In this document: positions 5,715-6,720 of the stretch, piece after piece
How positions within the stretch are numbered: position 1 is the first letter of the stretch
Layout of the letters: every line of letters starts with the position of its first letter
Notes under the pieces: generated by a model
Told to the model about the DNA's origin: nothing
What the model saw: only the letters and a program-made list of their open reading frames with translations
The model's database searches: none
Origin: an uncultured Campylobacter sp.
GTDB lineage: Bacteria > Campylobacterota > Campylobacteria > Campylobacterales > Campylobacteraceae
Direction: 5' to 3'
Length of the DNA: 6,720 bases
NCBI RefSeq assembly: GCF_938018145.1
Contig: NZ_CALIII010000177.1
Span: forward strand, 1-6,720
Position numbers and translations under genes: made by a program

Positions 5715-6470
5715 ATGAAAAATTATTCGCAAATCAGCCTGAAGCTAACCGAGTTTTTGGCGAGCTACCTTGAAAAAAGTGGCGCAAGGGGCTTTGTTTT
5801 GGGCGTTAGCGGCGGTTTAGACTCCGCCGTCGTAGCCGCTCTTTGCGCGCGCACGGGCTTTGAAACGCATGCGCTTTTGATGCCGACGAAGTACTCAAAC
5901 GAGCGAAATTTAAGCGACGCGCTAAAGCTTTGCGAAGATCTAAAAATAACGCATAAAATCATCGAAATCCAGCCGATTTTGGATAGCTTTACCGCGCAAA
6001 TCGGCGAGCCGCTGTCAAATTTGCGCATGGGAAATCTAAGCGCAAGAGCCAGGATGTGCCTGCTTTACGACTATTCGGCAAAGGTAAACGCGCTAGTCGT
6101 GGGTACTAGCAACAAAAGCGAGCGCCTTCTTGGATACGGCACGATCTACGGCGATATGGCGTGCGCGCTAAATCCGATCGGCGAGCTTTTTAAGACTGAA
6201 ATTTACGAGCTGGCGCGCGAACTAGGCATCGATGAAAAAATCATCGCAAAAGCCCCGTCTGCCGACCTTTGGGAAGGGCAAAGCGACGAGGCTGATATAG
6301 GCTATAGCTACGAGCGGCTGGATGAGGTCTTGCGTCTGGCGCAGAGTAAAAGCGAGGCAGAACTGGCGCGAGAATTTGATCCAAAACTCGTCTCGACTGT
6401 ATTTTCAAGGATGAGAGCGAATAAATTTAAACTCTCGTTGCCGCCGATTGCTAGCTTGGACAGCGAGTAA
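5715..6470 (+). CDS. nadE: NH3-dependent NAD+ synthetase
   Basis: NadE catalyses the last step of NAD synthesis, ATP-dependent amidation of nicotinic acid adenine dinucleotide. From the ATG at 5715 the protein has 251 residues, close to C. jejuni NadE. The PP-loop ATP-binding motif is GVSGGLDSAVV (30-40). Further signatures are NLSARARMCLLYDYS (107-121), GTSNKSERLLGYGTIYGD (130-147), NPIGELFKTEIY (153-164) and PSADLWEGQSDEADIGYSY (181-199). No N-terminal nitrilase-type glutaminase domain is present, so ammonia rather than glutamine should be the nitrogen donor. A GTG at 5703 is in frame but would add only four residues. GGTGAT (5702-5707), complementary to the 16S rRNA tail, supports the ATG. 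It has its own promoter and is divergent from the MBL hydrolase gene. No clear terminator follows it. Confidence 0.95.
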   Translation: MKNYSQISLKLTEFLASYLEKSGARGFVLGVSGGLDSAVVAALCARTGFETHALLMPTKYSNERNLSDALKLCEDLKITHKIIEIQPILDSFTAQIGEPLSNLRMGNLSARARMCLLYDYSAKVNALVVGTSNKSERLLGYGTIYGDMACALNPIGELFKTEIYELARELGIDEKIIAKAPSADLWEGQSDEADIGYSYERLDEVLRLAQSKSEAELAREFDPKLVSTVFSRMRANKFKLSLPPIASLDSE

Positions 6471-6638
6471 AATTTGAGCTAAATTTACGGCTACGGCGAT
6501 AAATTTGGCTGAGGTTTTGAAAGTCAAAAACGGTGAAATTTGACGGCTTGTTTGGTGTCAAATTTGCTTGGCTTTGAGATACGGTAAATTTAACGGCAAA
6601 GTTGCGATGATTTTTCTGAAAGTAAAAATAGATAAAAC

Positions 6639-6657
6639 TGCCGTAAATTTGGCGGCA
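6639..6657 (-). terminator. Hairpin with minus-strand T-rich tail, possible terminator
   Basis: Stem TGCCG (6639-6643) / CGGCA (6653-6657) with a 9-nt loop around TAAATTTGG. Read on the minus strand it is followed by GTTTTATCTATTTTT, resembling a weak intrinsic terminator for a gene entering from the right. On the plus strand the following bases are A-rich, so it should not terminate nadE. The stem is short and the downstream gene is unseen. Confidence 0.3.
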
Positions 6658-6712
6658 AAATAAATTTAAAAACAAAAAAAGAACGCAGAAGGTAAGATAA
6701 AAATAAAAAAAC

Positions 6713-6719
6713 AAGGAGG
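6713..6719 (+). promoter_or_regulatory. AAGGAGG: ribosome binding site of a gene beyond the window, or terminator arm
   Basis: AAGGAGG is a near-perfect Shine-Dalgarno sequence, better than any other in the window, ending one base before the edge. A plus-strand gene may therefore start just outside. Read on the other strand, the same bases give CCTCCTT followed by a long T-rich run (down to about 6693), which would equally fit the 3' arm and tail of a terminator of a gene on the minus strand. The window cannot decide between these. Confidence 0.4.
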
Positions 6720-6720
6720 C

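Larger units (their letters stand above)
6471..6720. other. Gene-free tail with repeated AAATTT-centred motifs
   Basis: I see no convincing coding region in these 250 bp. There are eight AAATTT copies (starting at 6470, 6481, 6501, 6536, 6560, 6586, 6645, 6662), often bordered by CGG/GGC. Two stretches resemble the 4757-4972 spacer: 6585-6605 matches 4867-4887 at 18 of 21 bases, and 6536-6556 matches 4895-4915 at 17 of 21. A small TTTTGA/TCAAAA hairpin lies at 6515-6529. From about 6658 the sequence becomes A-rich up to the AAGGAGG at the edge. Confidence 0.6.

Noticed and set aside
6451..6714. Open frame of 87 codons on the minus strand after nadE
   Set aside because: It overlaps the end of nadE, is dominated by Phe/Tyr runs from A-rich DNA and by AAATTT repeats, has no clear ribosome binding site and resembles no family. 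Best read as noncoding.
1..6720. Search for CRISPR, toxin-antitoxin, phage, transposase, tRNA or riboswitch signals
   Set aside because: No regularly spaced long direct repeats, no transposase or integrase motifs, no tRNA-like cloverleaf and no long structured leader were seen; all sizeable plus- and minus-strand genes have conserved roles or are operon members.

Overview
The window looks like a chromosome segment of a Campylobacter, most likely one of the higher-GC, oral-type species (the C. rectus / C. showae / C. curvus / C. gracilis kind). Three things point there. The proteins read like campylobacterial orthologues: FlhA, a CmoB with the spacing seen in C. jejuni, a hot-dog protein of the Cj0977/HP0420 type, and a divergent MBL-hydrolase/nadE pair like Cj0809c/Cj0810. 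The base composition is mixed, well above C. jejuni. The hexamer AAATTT is strikingly frequent in genes and spacers. The species is an inference; no rRNA or other marker is present.

Left block (1-4756, + strand): six genes in one tightly packed run. They are the 3' part of flhA (flagellar export gate), a DHH/DHHA1 phosphoesterase of the NrnA/HP1042 type, a 75-residue acidic protein of unknown function, a 59-residue lipoprotein, cmoB (wobble-uridine tRNA modification) and the Cj0977-like hot-dog protein. Gaps are 8, 3, -4, -1 and 11 nt, so they are very probably co-transcribed and partly translationally coupled. A GC-rich hairpin with a T-rich tail at 4784-4816 is the likely end of the unit, with a second weaker hairpin just behind it.

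Middle and right (4757-6720): a convergent spacer rich in AAATTT palindromes; a glyoxalase-II-like MBL hydrolase on the minus strand; an AT-rich divergent promoter region carrying an exact 15-bp inverted repeat; nadE (ammonia-dependent NAD synthetase) on the plus strand; and a 250-bp gene-free tail. The tail repeats the sequence vocabulary of the convergent spacer and ends in AAGGAGG, which is either the ribosome binding site of a gene just outside the window or one arm of a terminator read from the other strand.

The genes are mostly conserved housekeeping and flagellar genes. I see no defence system, mobile element, CRISPR array or RNA gene. The less ordinary items are the inverted repeat between the divergent genes, the two small uncharacterised proteins inside the flhA operon, the placement of the Cj0977-type virulence gene downstream of flhA, the low-complexity insert in the DHH protein, and the related repeats in the two spacers.
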